Below, piece by piece: positions 8,708 to 20,718 of a DNA stretch of 64,000 bases. The stretch lies in the NCBI GenBank assembly GCA_029433475.1, contig JAQTIE010000009.1, forward strand, positions 62,001-126,000, written 5' to 3'. Every line of letters begins with the position of its first letter. Positions within the stretch are counted from its first letter, which is position 1. The notes beneath the pieces were generated by a model that saw only the letters and a program-made list of their open reading frames with translations, made no database searches and was not told the origin of the DNA. The position numbers and the translations under genes were made by a program. The DNA is from Neisseriaceae bacterium ESL0693. Lineage in GTDB: Bacteria; Pseudomonadota; Gammaproteobacteria; Burkholderiales; Neisseriaceae.

Positions 8708-10207
8708 ATGTCCTGGGCACTTGTATACAGCCGTGCGCTTGCCGGGATGTCTGCTCCCTTGGTAGAAGTAGAGGCACATCTGGCCAATGGCCTGCCGGCA
8801 TTTAATATTGTCGGCCTGCCAGACACCGAAGTTAAAGAAAGCCGCGACCGGGTACGAGCTGCCATTATTCAGTCCGGCTTTGATTTTCCGGCCAGAAAAA
8901 TCACCGTCAATCTGGCACCTGCCGATTTACCCAAGGAATCAGGACGGTTTGATTTACCTATTGCCATCGGTATTCTGGCTGCCTCAGGCCAGATACCGGC
9001 CGAAGCATTAAAAAATTATGAATTGGCTGGCGAATTGGGTCTATCCGGACAAATCCGCGCCGTTCGTGGCGTGATTGCCATGGCCTGGGCAGCTCAGAAA
9101 GCACAGAGGGCATTTATTCTGCCCGTGGCCAACAGCCAGCAAGCAGCACTTTTACATGAAGCTACCTTATATGGTGCCAGAAATCTGGCCGAGGTAGCTG
9201 CTCATCTGAATCAGATTGAACTGATACAACCGATTACATCAGATAATACAACACCATCAACCCACTGCTCGGTGGATTATCCGGACATGGCCGATATCCG
9301 TGGCCAGCAAACCGCACGTCTGGCGCTGGAAATAGCCGCCAGCGGCGGCCACAGCCTGTTGATGTCAGGGCCACCCGGTACAGGTAAATCGATGCTGGCG
9401 CAACGACTGCCTGGTATTTTACCGCCACTGACCAATCATGAATTGATGAGTGTCTGGTCGCTCCAATCTCTTTTGACCAGCACACAACAACAATTCAGCC
9501 ATCAGCGCCCTTTCCGCACACCCCATCATACCGCTTCAGCAGTGGCATTGGTTGGCGGTGGCGCTGATCCGCGTCCGGGTGAAATCTCACTGGCGCATCA
9601 CGGCGTTTTGTTTCTGGATGAATTGCCCGAATTTGATCGCAAAGCGCTGGAAATTTTACGCGAACCCTTGGAAAATGGTGAAATTCATATTTCGCGGGCA
9701 GCGCGTCAGGTAACCTATCCGGCAAAATTTCAACTCATTGCCGCCATGAATCCATGCCCTTGCGGCTATCTTGGCCATCCCAAAATAGCCTGCCGCTGTA
9801 CTGTTGACGCCATTGCCCGCTACCGGCACAAAATTTCAGGCCCTTTGCTGGATCGGATTGACCTGATTATAGAAGTTCCCAGTCTCTCCAGCGAAGAATT
9901 ATTTGCTACCACCAGCGGTGAAAACAGCGCTGACATACAAAAACGGGTATTATCAGCCAGACAGCGCCAATATGAGCGGCAGGGTAAAATCAACGCCCAT
10001 CTGGACAATAAAGAATTAGACCAGTTCGCCCATATTCATCAGGATGCCAAAATGGTACTGACACAAATCTTGGAAAAATTATCACTTTCAGCACGCAGTT
10101 TTCATCGTCTGTTACGTATCGCCCGCACACTGGCTGACATGGCAGGCGATCAGCAGGTAGACACCAACCATATATTACGTGCCGTCAGCTTTCGGCGTGC
10201 TTTATAA
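8708..10207 (+). CDS. comM: ComM/YifB family AAA+ helicase
   Basis: ComM is a ring helicase that promotes branch migration when incoming DNA is integrated during natural transformation. The 499 residues comprise an N-terminal LonC-like domain (about 1-180), the AAA+ core with Walker A GPPGTGKS at 221-228 and Walker B VLFLDELPEF at 300-309, and a cysteine cluster C350/C352/C362/C364 in the Mg-chelatase-like part. All parts are intact. Natural competence is typical of Neisseriaceae and would give this gene its usual role. Confidence 0.94.
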   Translation: MSWALVYSRALAGMSAPLVEVEAHLANGLPAFNIVGLPDTEVKESRDRVRAAIIQSGFDFPARKITVNLAPADLPKESGRFDLPIAIGILAASGQIPAEALKNYELAGELGLSGQIRAVRGVIAMAWAAQKAQRAFILPVANSQQAALLHEATLYGARNLAEVAAHLNQIELIQPITSDNTTPSTHCSVDYPDMADIRGQQTARLALEIAASGGHSLLMSGPPGTGKSMLAQRLPGILPPLTNHELMSVWSLQSLLTSTQQQFSHQRPFRTPHHTASAVALVGGGADPRPGEISLAHHGVLFLDELPEFDRKALEILREPLENGEIHISRAARQVTYPAKFQLIAAMNPCPCGYLGHPKIACRCTVDAIARYRHKISGPLLDRIDLIIEVPSLSSEELFATTSGENSADIQKRVLSARQRQYERQGKINAHLDNKELDQFAHIHQDAKMVLTQILEKLSLSARSFHRLLRIARTLADMAGDQQVDTNHILRAVSFRRAL

Positions 10208-10210
10208 TTG

Positions 10211-10240
10211 ACCTCGCAAAAGCAAGTAAACCTCTTTAAT
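10211..10240 (+). repeat. Short dispersed repeat, copy A
   Basis: Just downstream of comM is a ~30-base sequence (start ACCTCGCAAAAGCAAGTA) that matches about 24 of 28 positions, with two one-base gaps, to a copy at 25578-25605 downstream of the large oxidoreductase. Both lie right after the end of a + strand gene. Function unknown. Confidence 0.4.
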
Positions 10241-10286
10241 CTATCACGCAAAGTATAGTGATTTTGTTAAAATAGCGACCATCAAC

Positions 10287-10988
10287 ATGGCTACTGAATT
10301 TATGAATACTAATTATCGCCAAACAGGTAAAGGCATTACCGGTTTTATTGTCGGATTATTACTGGCCACCATTATTATTGCTGGCGTGCTGTTTTATCTC
10401 AACAAAAGCAAATCCGACTTTAAAACACCGACACGAGTGGGCTCTACCGCACCAGTAAAACCAGAGATCATTACTCCCATTCCACCCGCATCAAGCCCGA
10501 TGGTATCGGCACCAGATCAAAGTCAGTACACCCTGTCGGAAATGGCCTCAAATGCATCTGAGACCATGGTGCCTGACCAGACAGTAACGGTAAACCCTAC
10601 AGGTACAGAAATCAAGAAACCTCACGTACCCGCCATTGCCGCCTCACCAGATCACACACACAGCAATAGCAGCGCTCAGTCTCTACCCAAAGTTACACCG
10701 GAACAGATTCTTAATAGTGGCAGCGTAGAAAAAGCCAGACAAAATAACAAAACAACTGAAGATAAAGTCATTATGCAAATCGGTTCATACAGCCATCAGA
10801 CTGATGCCGAAGCTCAACGCGCCAAACTGGTGATGCTGGGTATCGAAAGCCATGTTCGTACTGCCCAGGTCAACGGCGTGACCAAATACCGTGTTCAGAC
10901 CAATCCCATCAGTCGCAACCAGGCTAACCAGATGCGTCAGATATTACAGCAACACAATATTGACAACCTGATACGCAGCGCCTCTTAA
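10287..10988 (+). CDS. SPOR-domain membrane protein
   Basis: 233 residues from the first ATG; an ATG five codons later (10302) is equally possible, since neither has a clear ribosome site. One membrane helix at about residues 20-39 is followed by a Pro/Ser/Thr-rich linker to about residue 150. A C-terminal SPOR domain (about 158-232, MQIGSYSHQTDAEAQRAKL onward) binds septal peptidoglycan stripped of stem peptides. Such proteins act in cell division or envelope remodelling. dsbA follows after 35 bases; Neisseria has a similar SPOR-dsbA neighbourhood. Confidence 0.85.
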   Translation: MATEFMNTNYRQTGKGITGFIVGLLLATIIIAGVLFYLNKSKSDFKTPTRVGSTAPVKPEIITPIPPASSPMVSAPDQSQYTLSEMASNASETMVPDQTVTVNPTGTEIKKPHVPAIAASPDHTHSNSSAQSLPKVTPEQILNSGSVEKARQNNKTTEDKVIMQIGSYSHQTDAEAQRAKLVMLGIESHVRTAQVNGVTKYRVQTNPISRNQANQMRQILQQHNIDNLIRSAS

Positions 10989-11023
10989 CAACATCATAGC
11001 CATCAATAATATAGGATAAAAAC

Positions 11024-11719
11024 ATGTTTAAAAAGACCATTGCATTATTGGCAGCCACCCTTACCCTTACTTGTGGTCTGGCTCAGGCTGCTGTTGAAAA
11101 TGTCGATTATGATGTTTTAAAAACCCCGATTCCACAGCTACAAAAAGACAAAGTCGAAGTACTGGAATTTTTCTCCTATAGCTGTATCCATTGCTACGAT
11201 CTTGATCCTTATCTGCTTAAAGCAGCCAAAAATTTTGCTCCGGATACCTATCTGCGTCCGGTACATGTGGTGTGGGATGATGATATCTATTTTAAACTGG
11301 CGCGTATTGCAGCCGCAGTCAACAGTACTCATATGAAATTTGAGGCCGATCCGCTGATTTTTAACGCCATATTCAAGCAACAAATTGATTTGTCTAAACC
11401 CGATGTTTTCAAATCATGGGCATCCCAGCAAACGGCATTTGATGGCAATAAGCTGGTTAAAGCCTATGACAGTATGAATAATGTGGCCGAAGCCAACCAG
11501 ATGAAAGAATTGGGCACTAAATACAACATTGTTGAAACACCGGTTGTTATTGTAGGCGGTAAATACCGCATGCTGTTCCCCAATGGCCATCAGGCAGGTA
11601 TGAAAACCTTAGACGAACTGATTAATAAAGTTCGTCAGGAACGCAGTTTGAAGCCAGCAGATAAGCACCCGGCAGCCAAAGCCATCGGTGCGGCTTTAGC
11701 TGCCAGCGCCAATCATTAA
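11024..11719 (+). CDS. dsbA: Thiol:disulfide interchange protein DsbA
   Basis: A periplasmic oxidase that puts disulfides into secreted proteins. The 231-residue precursor has a signal peptide (about 1-22, cut after AQA) and a thioredoxin fold with active site C54-I-H-C57. The cis-proline loop is in VETPVVIVGG. A cysteine at position 17 lies in the signal peptide but its context (TLTC) is a poor lipobox, so I read it as soluble, unlike the lipid-anchored DsbA1/DsbA2 of Neisseria. The tail (after about 205) is Ala/Lys-rich. A ribosome site (AGGAT) precedes the ATG. Confidence 0.94.
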   Translation: MFKKTIALLAATLTLTCGLAQAAVENVDYDVLKTPIPQLQKDKVEVLEFFSYSCIHCYDLDPYLLKAAKNFAPDTYLRPVHVVWDDDIYFKLARIAAAVNSTHMKFEADPLIFNAIFKQQIDLSKPDVFKSWASQQTAFDGNKLVKAYDSMNNVAEANQMKELGTKYNIVETPVVIVGGKYRMLFPNGHQAGMKTLDELINKVRQERSLKPADKHPAAKAIGAALAASANH

Positions 11720-11737
11720 ACTGTTGTTTATTTACAC

Positions 11738-11770
11738 AGGGTGTATCTTAGATGGATGCACCCTATTATT
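11738..11770 (+). terminator. Probable terminator after dsbA
   Basis: A 10-bp stem (AGGGTGTATC at 11738-11747 with GATGCACCCT at 11755-11764, one G-U pair) followed by an AT-rich but not pure T stretch. Confidence 0.6.
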
Positions 11771-11814
11771 TCGGATAATTATTATCCCTTACCTTAGTCA
11801 ACTGAATGTTATCA

Positions 11815-12633
11815 ATGGATTTTCTATTATTTATTAAAGCCCTGGTTATGGGCATTGTTGAAGGCATAACCGAGTTTTTACCTGTATCCAGCACCGGTCA
11901 CCTGATTGTGGTCGGCGACTTGATTCATTTTAGCAGTAACGGCAAAGTCTTTGAGGTAGCCATTCAGCTGGGCGCCATTCTGGCCATTATATTTGAATAC
12001 AAACATCGCTTTATGCACATCATTACCCATGTGGGCAAAGAGCCGGCCACCAACCGGTTTGTCCTGAATCTGGCCGTTGCTTTCATTCCGGCAGCCATTG
12101 TCGGCCTATTATTCAGCGAGCAGATTAAAGACTACCTGTTCAATCCCATTACCGTTGCTACTGCATTAATCATTGGTGGCTTACTCATTTTATGGATTGA
12201 ACGCCGGCAAAGCAAAATCCAGCCCAAAGTCATGCACATTGATGACATGCGTCCTAAAGACGCGCTTATGGTCGGTCTGGCACAAATACTGGCACTGATT
12301 CCCGGTACCTCTCGTTCAGGCAGTACCATTATGGGCGGAATGCTGTGGGGCATTGAGCGCAAGACGGCCACGGAATTTTCTTTCTTTCTGGCCGTGCCTG
12401 TTATGATTGCTGCCACCGGCTATGATGTACTGAAACACCTGCATGACTTTACCCGTGAAGACCTCATTTTAATTGCGGTAGGATTTATTGCCGCCTTTTT
12501 GTCAGCCTTGGTGGCGGTAAAAGCATTACTCAAATTCATCTCCCATAAAAATTACGTTCCTTTTGCCTGGTATCGTATCATTTTCGGTGGATTGATTCTG
12601 TTGACATGGGTGACCGGCTGGGTCAGCTGGTAA
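11815..12633 (+). CDS. uppP: Undecaprenyl-diphosphatase
   Basis: UppP (BacA) removes a phosphate from undecaprenyl diphosphate so the carrier lipid can be reused for peptidoglycan and other surface polymers; it also confers bacitracin tolerance. About 272 residues, mostly membrane helices. Both catalytic blocks are visible: [14 protein letters not shown] near the N-terminus and [13 protein letters not shown] in the middle. I choose the ATG at 11815, which matches the typical start (MDFL...), over the ATG at 11806, which adds three residues. Neither has a strong ribosome site. Confidence 0.95.
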   Translation: MDFLLFIKALVMGIVEGITEFLPVSSTGHLIVVGDLIHFSSNGKVFEVAIQLGAILAIIFEYKHRFMHIITHVGKEPATNRFVLNLAVAFIPAAIVGLLFSEQIKDYLFNPITVATALIIGGLLILWIERRQSKIQPKVMHIDDMRPKDALMVGLAQILALIPGTSRSGSTIMGGMLWGIERKTATEFSFFLAVPVMIAATGYDVLKHLHDFTREDLILIAVGFIAAFLSALVAVKALLKFISHKNYVPFAWYRIIFGGLILLTWVTGWVSW

Positions 12634-12792
12634 TCCAAAACCAGCAGAACCCATAACAGTTTATAAAATATTACCCAGACAAAATCTGATTGTGCTACAG
12701 TAATATTTTAGAATACTTTGCAAACACAGATTGATGATACGGCCACACTAGGCTTAGATGCCGATGTGGCCGGCATTATGCGAGGGACAATA

Positions 12793-15272
<2,480 letters not shown>

Positions 15273-15284
15273 TCATTCATTCTC

Positions 15285-15318
15285 AAAAAAGCCTGTTGTT
15301 GCAACAACAGGCTTTTTT
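15285..15318. terminator. Two-way terminator between purA and mutY
   Basis: A perfect 11-bp palindromic arm (GCCTGTTGTTG at 15291-15301 and its complement at 15302-15312) flanked by six A on the left and six T on the right, so it can stop both convergent genes. Confidence 0.95.
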
Positions 15319-15363
15319 ATCATCTGTTTTTACCCGGCATAAGCGGGAAACAACGTTTATTCA

Positions 15364-16416
15364 TCATGAAGCAGCTAAATAACGCATCAATGGTTTAGGC
15401 AAACCATAATCAGCTAAATCCTGTGCCAACACCCATTGCCCATTATTTCTATGCGCAGATATCCCTTCATTAACCGGCAACGCAACCAAGGGCGTAATCT
15501 GTAACTGTCGGTGCGTCAGACGATGACTGATCTTTGGCATCTGTTTTAAATCGGCTTCAGTTAATTGCCATAAAGTCGCCTCATCTTGTAATTCAGCCAT
15601 GCTCTCAAAACAAGGCACACACCATAGCCCGCCCCAAATGCCTTTTGCCGCTCTCTTCTGCAACCAGACAGCGCCTTGCCGATTCCGTAGCACCAGCCAG
15701 AATAACGGTAATACCGTTACCAGTGGCGGTTTTTTCTTGCGTGGCAAAACATCAATCCGCTGCTGTTGTCTGGCCAGACATATCGATTGCATCGGACATT
15801 GATCACACAATGGTTTAGTGCGCTTACACACCATAGCCCCCAAGTCCATCAGTCCCTGAATATAGGCCGGCATATCGCTTGATCGCTCTGGCACTAAACT
15901 TTGTGCCAGTTGCCACAAAACAGCTTCAAATACCGCTGAACCCGGCTCTCCGTCTTGCGCATATACCCGGCACAACACCCTTTTTACATTGCCGTCCAGA
16001 ATGGTTTCACGCGCATGAAAACAAAATGCCGCAATCGCTGCGGCAGTACTGCGCCCCACCCCGCACAATGATTGTAATTGCTGGCGCGTCTGAGGAAACT
16101 GGCCACCAAACTCAGTCATCACTTGCCTGGCTGCTTTATGCAGATTACGGGCACGACTATAATAACCCAGCCCCTGCCATAAACTCAGCACCTGATCCTC
16201 ATCAGCCATTGCCAGCGAGGCCACATCAGGAAAGACTGCAATAAACCGCGGATAATAATCCAATACCGTACTGACCTGTGTTTGCTGTAACATGATTTCA
16301 GACAGCCAGACCCGATAAGGATCCCGGGTTTGCCAAGGCAGACCATGCCGGCCATAAATCCGCTGCCAGGCAATCAGTTTGTCAGCAAACATAAACGCTT
16401 TATTATCATGCCACAT
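15364..16416 (-). CDS. mutY: A/G-specific adenine glycosylase
   Basis: MutY removes adenine mispaired with 8-oxoguanine. From the ATG at 16416 it has 350 residues; a TTG directly before and an ATG at 16392 are alternatives, the latter being closer to the E. coli start. Visible features are catalytic E40 in WLSEIMLQQTQV, the helix-hairpin-helix LCGVGRST with catalytic D141 in LDGNVKR, and the [4Fe-4S] cysteines C197, C204, C207 and C213 (CX6CX2CX5C). The C-terminal NUDIX-like 8-oxoG-recognition domain is complete. Confidence 0.96.
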   Translation of the reverse strand: MWHDNKAFMFADKLIAWQRIYGRHGLPWQTRDPYRVWLSEIMLQQTQVSTVLDYYPRFIAVFPDVASLAMADEDQVLSLWQGLGYYSRARNLHKAARQVMTEFGGQFPQTRQQLQSLCGVGRSTAAAIAAFCFHARETILDGNVKRVLCRVYAQDGEPGSAVFEAVLWQLAQSLVPERSSDMPAYIQGLMDLGAMVCKRTKPLCDQCPMQSICLARQQQRIDVLPRKKKPPLVTVLPLFWLVLRNRQGAVWLQKRAAKGIWGGLWCVPCFESMAELQDEATLWQLTEADLKQMPKISHRLTHRQLQITPLVALPVNEGISAHRNNGQWVLAQDLADYGLPKPLMRYLAAS

Positions 16417-17218
16417 CAAAATATTTTTTATCCTGTTTATTTTTTGTTATCGGTCAGATTTTCTGAACAATATAAAGATCGCCATTGTATCAAGTATATT
16501 GCCAAATTCGCATTAACCAATGTATAAATTCAGTCAGCTTCATTCAGACTTATGATATCAACATGCCTATGATTAAAATCCTATTACCCGATCATTTCAC
16601 GTATTGCCAACGAGAATACAAATATATTAATTGAAATATAAAGCATTGATATAGCATGCCGGTAAAGTAATATTAATCACACCATTCAGCACCAATACCA
16701 GAGCCATTTTGTGAGCAAAAAAATTTAGAATATTATAAATATTTGAAATAAAAATAAAATGAGTTCAAAAACACTACTATTTAAAAACCAGAAAAATTTT
16801 ATATTTTTTAAATCCTGTTTAGACTGTAACCTGAAAACTGAATATTGACCCCGCTAAGCGATATGGTTTACTCAGAATTTTTCTACCGTATTACCTGCCT
16901 TTACTCATACCTTGCCATTTTATTATCGAATGATTGCTTTTCCTGTTTAATCCTTTCAACAACAGCAGAATAATTATTTAATCTATATAAGCAGTGTAAC
17001 ATCAGATCAAAATCCAGATTATAGACAAGCATATTAATATTGATTATGTGTCTAAACAGTACTATATCAATGACCGTTCAGATCAGGATAAAAATGATAT
17101 TTATGCCAGCTATCAAACACAAATTGATCCATAGTTTGGCTTATTTCAAAAGCCTGCTGATTCATTTGGGTTGGTTAATCATGAGAAAAACTTGTTTTAT
17201 CCATGAATATTTATTTAT
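16417..17218. other. AT-rich gene-poor stretch with decayed coding on the - strand
   Basis: No intact gene is seen. On the - strand two stretches read like coding sequence interrupted by stops and frame changes. Around 17050-17190 I read MNQQAFEISQTMDQFVFD and on to a stop. From about 17028 down to 16897 I read MLVYNLDFDLMLHCLYRL and on, ending in KMARYE and a stop. I do not recognise a family. The base composition is clearly more AT-rich than the flanking core genes, which suggests acquired and decaying DNA. Confidence 0.4.
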
Positions 17219-17359
17219 CTAACAATTTAACGTTATAAATGATATTTTTAAAGCAACCAATATAGATAAAGAAAATAAAAGTTTTAACATCAGCATGGCT
17301 TCTAAAATGGAGTAATCAGCAAATAAATCATAAATTGGTTTTATCAGAATAGTCATCAT
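17219..17359 (-). CDS. Possible small hydrophobic protein or 3' part of a broken membrane gene
   Basis: A 46-codon frame begins ATG ATG at 17359 (MMTILIKPIYDLF) and ends TAG at 17219. Its second half (MLMLKLLFSLSILVALKIS) is a credible membrane helix. It is in the same frame as the frame at 17387-17518, separated only by a TAG and nine codons. The two may therefore be one ~105-residue membrane gene broken by an amber codon, or two small proteins. No family recognised, and no clear ribosome site. Confidence 0.3.
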   Translation of the reverse strand: MMTILIKPIYDLFADYSILEAMLMLKLLFSLSILVALKISFITLNC

Positions 17360-17386
17360 AAGACTATTAACTAAATAATAGAATCG

Positions 17387-17518
17387 CTAAACCATATCCC
17401 CAATGCGATTGACAGCATAACCATAGTTTGCGATCAAAAATGCAGTAATACCGATACTGATCAGCAATAAAGTAACCCATACTTTTCTTTCCCACTCACC
17501 AAAAAATCCACAAACCAA
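17387..17518 (-). CDS. Possible small membrane protein (TTG start)
   Basis: A 43-codon frame starts TTG at 17518 with GAGG five bases upstream and ends at TAG 17387. It reads GEWERKVW, then a clear membrane helix VTLLLISIGITAFLIANYGY, then AVNRIGDMV. Codon use looks natural. It may be a complete small protein or the 5' part of a longer gene continuing after the TAG (see 17219-17359). The function is not recognised. Confidence 0.35.
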   Translation of the reverse strand: MVCGFFGEWERKVWVTLLLISIGITAFLIANYGYAVNRIGDMV

Positions 17519-17582
17519 AGCATCCTCGCTTATAATAAACTATTATTGCTTATCCCCGCTTTTTCTCAAATAAAGATTTTTC

Positions 17583-18749
17583 ATGCATTCATCTGCTTCC
17601 TATGCACTTTTTATTACTTGCCCGCGCGGTCTGGAAACCATTCTGACGCAGGAATTAGCCAATCTCGGCGGTCAAAAAATTCAATCCCGTGATGGCGGTG
17701 TAGCAGCACAAGGCGATCTGGCTACCGTTTACCGCATCAACCTTTATAGCCGGGTAGCCAGCCGGGTTTTAATCCAATTGACTCATGCTAAATTCAGCCA
17801 TGAGCAGGACATTTATCAGATTGCCAGCCAAATTCACTGGCCTGAATGGTTTAATGTTAATCAGCACTTTAAAATTCACGTCGAAGGCAAACACGCGCGG
17901 GTTAACAGTCTGAATTTTGCCGCACTCAAAGTTAAAGATGCCTTGTGTGATGTATTTCGCCAGCAACACAATGCCCGTCCCAGTGTGGAAAAATTCCATC
18001 CTGATGTGCGCATTCATGTTTTTATCGAACAAGACACTTTAGCCATTTATCTGGACACCAGCGGCGAAGCTTTATTTAAGCGCGGTTACCGTCAGGAAAC
18101 CGGTGAGGCGCCCTTACGTGAAAATCTGGCGGCCGGTTTATTATTGCTGGCCGGTTATGATGGCAGCCAGCCGTTTCTTGACCCCTTTTGCGGCAGTGGC
18201 ACCTTAGCGATTGAAGCAGCACTGATTGCCTGCAACCGCGCGCCTGGTATCGACCGGTCATTCGGGTTTGAGCAGCTGAAAAATTACGATGCGGCTTTAT
18301 GGTCAGCATTACACCAGAAAGCACAGCAAACACAGCATCCGGCCACTGTCGCAATCACCGGCAGTGATATTGATGCCGGTCAGATTAAGCTGGCGCAAAA
18401 CAATGCCCGGCATGCGGAAGTAGCGTCATATATTCAGTGGCAACGGCAAGATGTGCGCGACAGCCGTCCTAATGGCACCCAAGGTATTCTGATCAGCAAT
18501 CCGCCTTATGGTGTTCGCTTATCAGAAATACAACAGCTACATGCGCTGTATCCGCAACTGGGCAGCTGGTTAAAACAGTATTTTGCCGGCTGGTTGATTG
18601 GTCTCTTTACCGCTGATCGTGATATGCCTAAACTGATGCGGCTATCACCCAAACGTAAAATTCCTTTATTTAACGGCAACCTGGATTGTCGCCTGTTTTT
18701 ACTCGACATGGTGGCTGGTTCTCATCGCCAGCAGGAGCCCAAAGCATGA
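17583..18749 (+). CDS. THUMP-domain class I rRNA methyltransferase (RlmL N-terminal type)
   Basis: 388 residues resembling the N-terminal half of E. coli RlmL, which makes m2G2445 in 23S rRNA. The THUMP domain lies at about 45-155 ([20 protein letters not shown]). The Rossmann methyltransferase has the SAM motif DPFCGSGT near residue 200 and the catalytic motif NPPYG near 305. The RlmK half fused in E. coli is absent, as in other Neisseriaceae. The stop overlaps the next gene's ATG (ATGA), so the two RNA-modifying enzymes are coupled. Confidence 0.9.
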   Translation: MHSSASYALFITCPRGLETILTQELANLGGQKIQSRDGGVAAQGDLATVYRINLYSRVASRVLIQLTHAKFSHEQDIYQIASQIHWPEWFNVNQHFKIHVEGKHARVNSLNFAALKVKDALCDVFRQQHNARPSVEKFHPDVRIHVFIEQDTLAIYLDTSGEALFKRGYRQETGEAPLRENLAAGLLLLAGYDGSQPFLDPFCGSGTLAIEAALIACNRAPGIDRSFGFEQLKNYDAALWSALHQKAQQTQHPATVAITGSDIDAGQIKLAQNNARHAEVASYIQWQRQDVRDSRPNGTQGILISNPPYGVRLSEIQQLHALYPQLGSWLKQYFAGWLIGLFTADRDMPKLMRLSPKRKIPLFNGNLDCRLFLLDMVAGSHRQQEPKA

Positions 18750-19501
18750 ATAAGCCCGTTTCTACCGCTGACGACGATCTACAGCGGTTATCAAAACGCA
18801 TGGCGCAGCTGGGGCTGTGTTCTCGCCGTGAGGCAGACAGCTATATTGAACAAGGCTGGGTAAAAGTCAATGGTCAGGTAGCCATACTGGGGCAAAAGGT
18901 GCGACTATCAGACCGCATTGATCTGGATCGCCAGGCGCACCAGCAGCAGGCAGCACGGGTAACCATTTTACTGAATAAACCTGTAGGGTATGTCAGCGCA
19001 CAACCAGAAAAGGATTATCGGGCGGCGGTTGAACTGATTACACGTGAAAATCACTGGGATCAGGATCGCTCACCCTTAACCTTCAGCCACGATCATACAC
19101 GCCATCTGGCGCCAGCCGGTCGTCTGGACATTGATTCCGTCGGTCTTCTGGTACTCACTCAGGACGGACGCATTGCCAAGCGCCTGATCGGTGATCAAAG
19201 CGGCGTTGAAAAAGAATACTTAGTACGGGTTTCCGGCAAACTGATAGATAATGGTCTGGCCTTGCTGAATCATGGTTTAAGTCTGGACAATGAATTACTG
19301 CGCCCGGCCAAAGTCACCTGGCAAAATCAGGATCAGCTGCGCTTTATTCTGAAGCAAGGCAAAAAGCGCCAGATCCGGCGCATGTGTGAATTGGTGGGTT
19401 TACAGGTAACCGGCCTGAAACGGGTACGCATCGGCCGGATTAAACTCGGCGCCCTGCCACCGGGAAAATGGCGCTATCTTGATAGCCATGAACAATTCTG
19501 A
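18746..19501 (+). CDS. RsuA/RluB/RluF-family pseudouridine synthase
   Basis: 251 residues from the ATG at 18746, which overlaps the stop of the preceding gene by four bases; the longer frame to 18686 is a shadow of that gene. An N-terminal S4 RNA-binding domain ([19 protein letters not shown]) is followed by the synthase domain. The catalytic aspartate is in the family motif [11 protein letters not shown], and the KKRQIRRM block comes late. Among the E. coli paralogues it looks nearest RluF, but the target uridine cannot be assigned. A terminator follows. Confidence 0.88.
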   Translation: MNKPVSTADDDLQRLSKRMAQLGLCSRREADSYIEQGWVKVNGQVAILGQKVRLSDRIDLDRQAHQQQAARVTILLNKPVGYVSAQPEKDYRAAVELITRENHWDQDRSPLTFSHDHTRHLAPAGRLDIDSVGLLVLTQDGRIAKRLIGDQSGVEKEYLVRVSGKLIDNGLALLNHGLSLDNELLRPAKVTWQNQDQLRFILKQGKKRQIRRMCELVGLQVTGLKRVRIGRIKLGALPPGKWRYLDSHEQF

Positions 19502-19530
19502 TCATTTATTAGTTGATTACTTTTAACCTC

Positions 19531-19560
19531 AAAAGCCTGTCCTGCCGGATAGGCTTTTTT
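19531..19560 (+). terminator. Terminator after the pseudouridine synthase gene
   Basis: Stem AAAAGCCTGTCC with GGATAGGCTTTT (one G-U pair), 4-base loop, then T-run to 19560. Confidence 0.88.
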
Positions 19561-19685
19561 AATACCACATTCCGCCTGATTATACTCATTAATAATATGA
19601 TAATAATTTACACCAAAAGCATACTTAATTATACTATACCTACTTTTTCTATCTTATTTTTACATACACAACATTTTTAATACTT

Positions 19686-20348
19686 ATGAAACCCATTTAT
19701 CTACCTTTACTGGCTATTTTAGCCCTGTCTGCTTGTGCTACTGAAAGTTCACAAATCATTACTTCTCCCACTGTAGAAACAGCGCAACAACATTATCAGG
19801 GCATTAAAGCACCCTTATCAATCGGCCAGTTTAATGACCACAGCAACGCAAGCGGCGGTATTTTTGGCGGTAATCAAAACCGTATCGGCAATCAGGCCAA
19901 AACCATTCTGACCGCCAATCTGCAACAAACGGGTTATTTTAGTGTACTTGACCGTAGCAATATGAATGAAACCAAAGCAGAGTCGCAGATTAGGGGCACC
20001 AATCAGAAACTGAAAGGTGCGCGTTATGTGGTTACTGGAGATATTACCGAATTTGGTCGTAAAACCGTGGGCGATCAGCAATTTTTCGGCATTTTAGGTC
20101 AAGGTAAAACTCAGATAGCCTATGCCAAAGTAACTTTGAATGTGGTTGATGTAAACACTTCAGAAGTAGTTTTCTCATCTCAGGGCGCGGGCGAATTTCA
20201 GCTATCCAGCCGTGAAATTCTAGGCAACGGCGGTAAAGCCGGCTACGACAGCACGCTAAACGGCAAAGTACTGGATCTGGCTATTCGTGAAGCAGTTAAT
20301 AATCTTGTGCGCGGTATTGATCAGCAAAAATGGAATCCACACAATTAA
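19686..20348 (+). CDS. CsgG/HfaB-type outer membrane lipoprotein
   Basis: 220 residues with a lipoprotein signal peptide (lipobox LSAC, C17). The body has the CsgG-like pattern: APLSIGQFNDHS, then RIGNQAKTILTANLQQTGYF, VLDRSNMNE and GARYVVTGDITEFG. CsgG proteins form outer-membrane export pores or envelope-stress lipoproteins. No curli genes lie nearby. The next two genes encode a DUF4810 and a DUF799 lipoprotein; the same three families sit together in Neisseria around the GNA1162 (NMB1162) locus. They probably form one envelope complex whose function is not settled. Confidence 0.88.
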   Translation: MKPIYLPLLAILALSACATESSQIITSPTVETAQQHYQGIKAPLSIGQFNDHSNASGGIFGGNQNRIGNQAKTILTANLQQTGYFSVLDRSNMNETKAESQIRGTNQKLKGARYVVTGDITEFGRKTVGDQQFFGILGQGKTQIAYAKVTLNVVDVNTSEVVFSSQGAGEFQLSSREILGNGGKAGYDSTLNGKVLDLAIREAVNNLVRGIDQQKWNPHN

Positions 20349-20361
20349 TTAAAGACCATTC

Positions 20362-20718
20362 ATGAAAACCATTCTTTTAAGCATTGTGGCCGCGTACCTA
20401 CTCAATGCCTGTACTTCCTCTTCCTCTCCCAATACCTTATATCATTGGGGTAAATATCAATCTATTCAACATCAGGCATTTGATGACTCTAAACCATTGC
20501 CGGAACAGATTCAGGCCATGGAAGAATATTTTAATCAGATAACCAGCAACCAAACCCATGCCGCACCCGGTGCCCATGCCCATCTGGGCATGCTGTACAC
20601 CAAACTGGGACGTCTGGGTGACGCCGGCACACAGTTTGATCTGGAAAAACAGCTTTTTCCAGAATCAGGCCATTACATGGACTTTCTCAAAAACAACATG
20701 TCTAAAGGACAGCCATAA
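20362..20718 (+). CDS. DUF4810 lipoprotein
   Basis: 118 residues with a short lipoprotein signal (lipobox LNAC, C17) and a body typical of DUF4810: TLYHWGKYQ near the N-terminus, and AHLGMLYTKLGRLGDAGTQF, a single TPR-like helix pair. It lies 13 bases after the CsgG-like gene, and its TAA overlaps the ATG of the DUF799 gene (TAATG). The tight coupling supports equal production of partner lipoproteins. Confidence 0.85.
   Translation: MKTILLSIVAAYLLNACTSSSSPNTLYHWGKYQSIQHQAFDDSKPLPEQIQAMEEYFNQITSNQTHAAPGAHAHLGMLYTKLGRLGDAGTQFDLEKQLFPESGHYMDFLKNNMSKGQP

Noticed and set aside
16184-16373. Frames antisense or alternate within mutY, smc, rnr and other core genes
   Set aside because: Shadows of well-supported genes in other frames.
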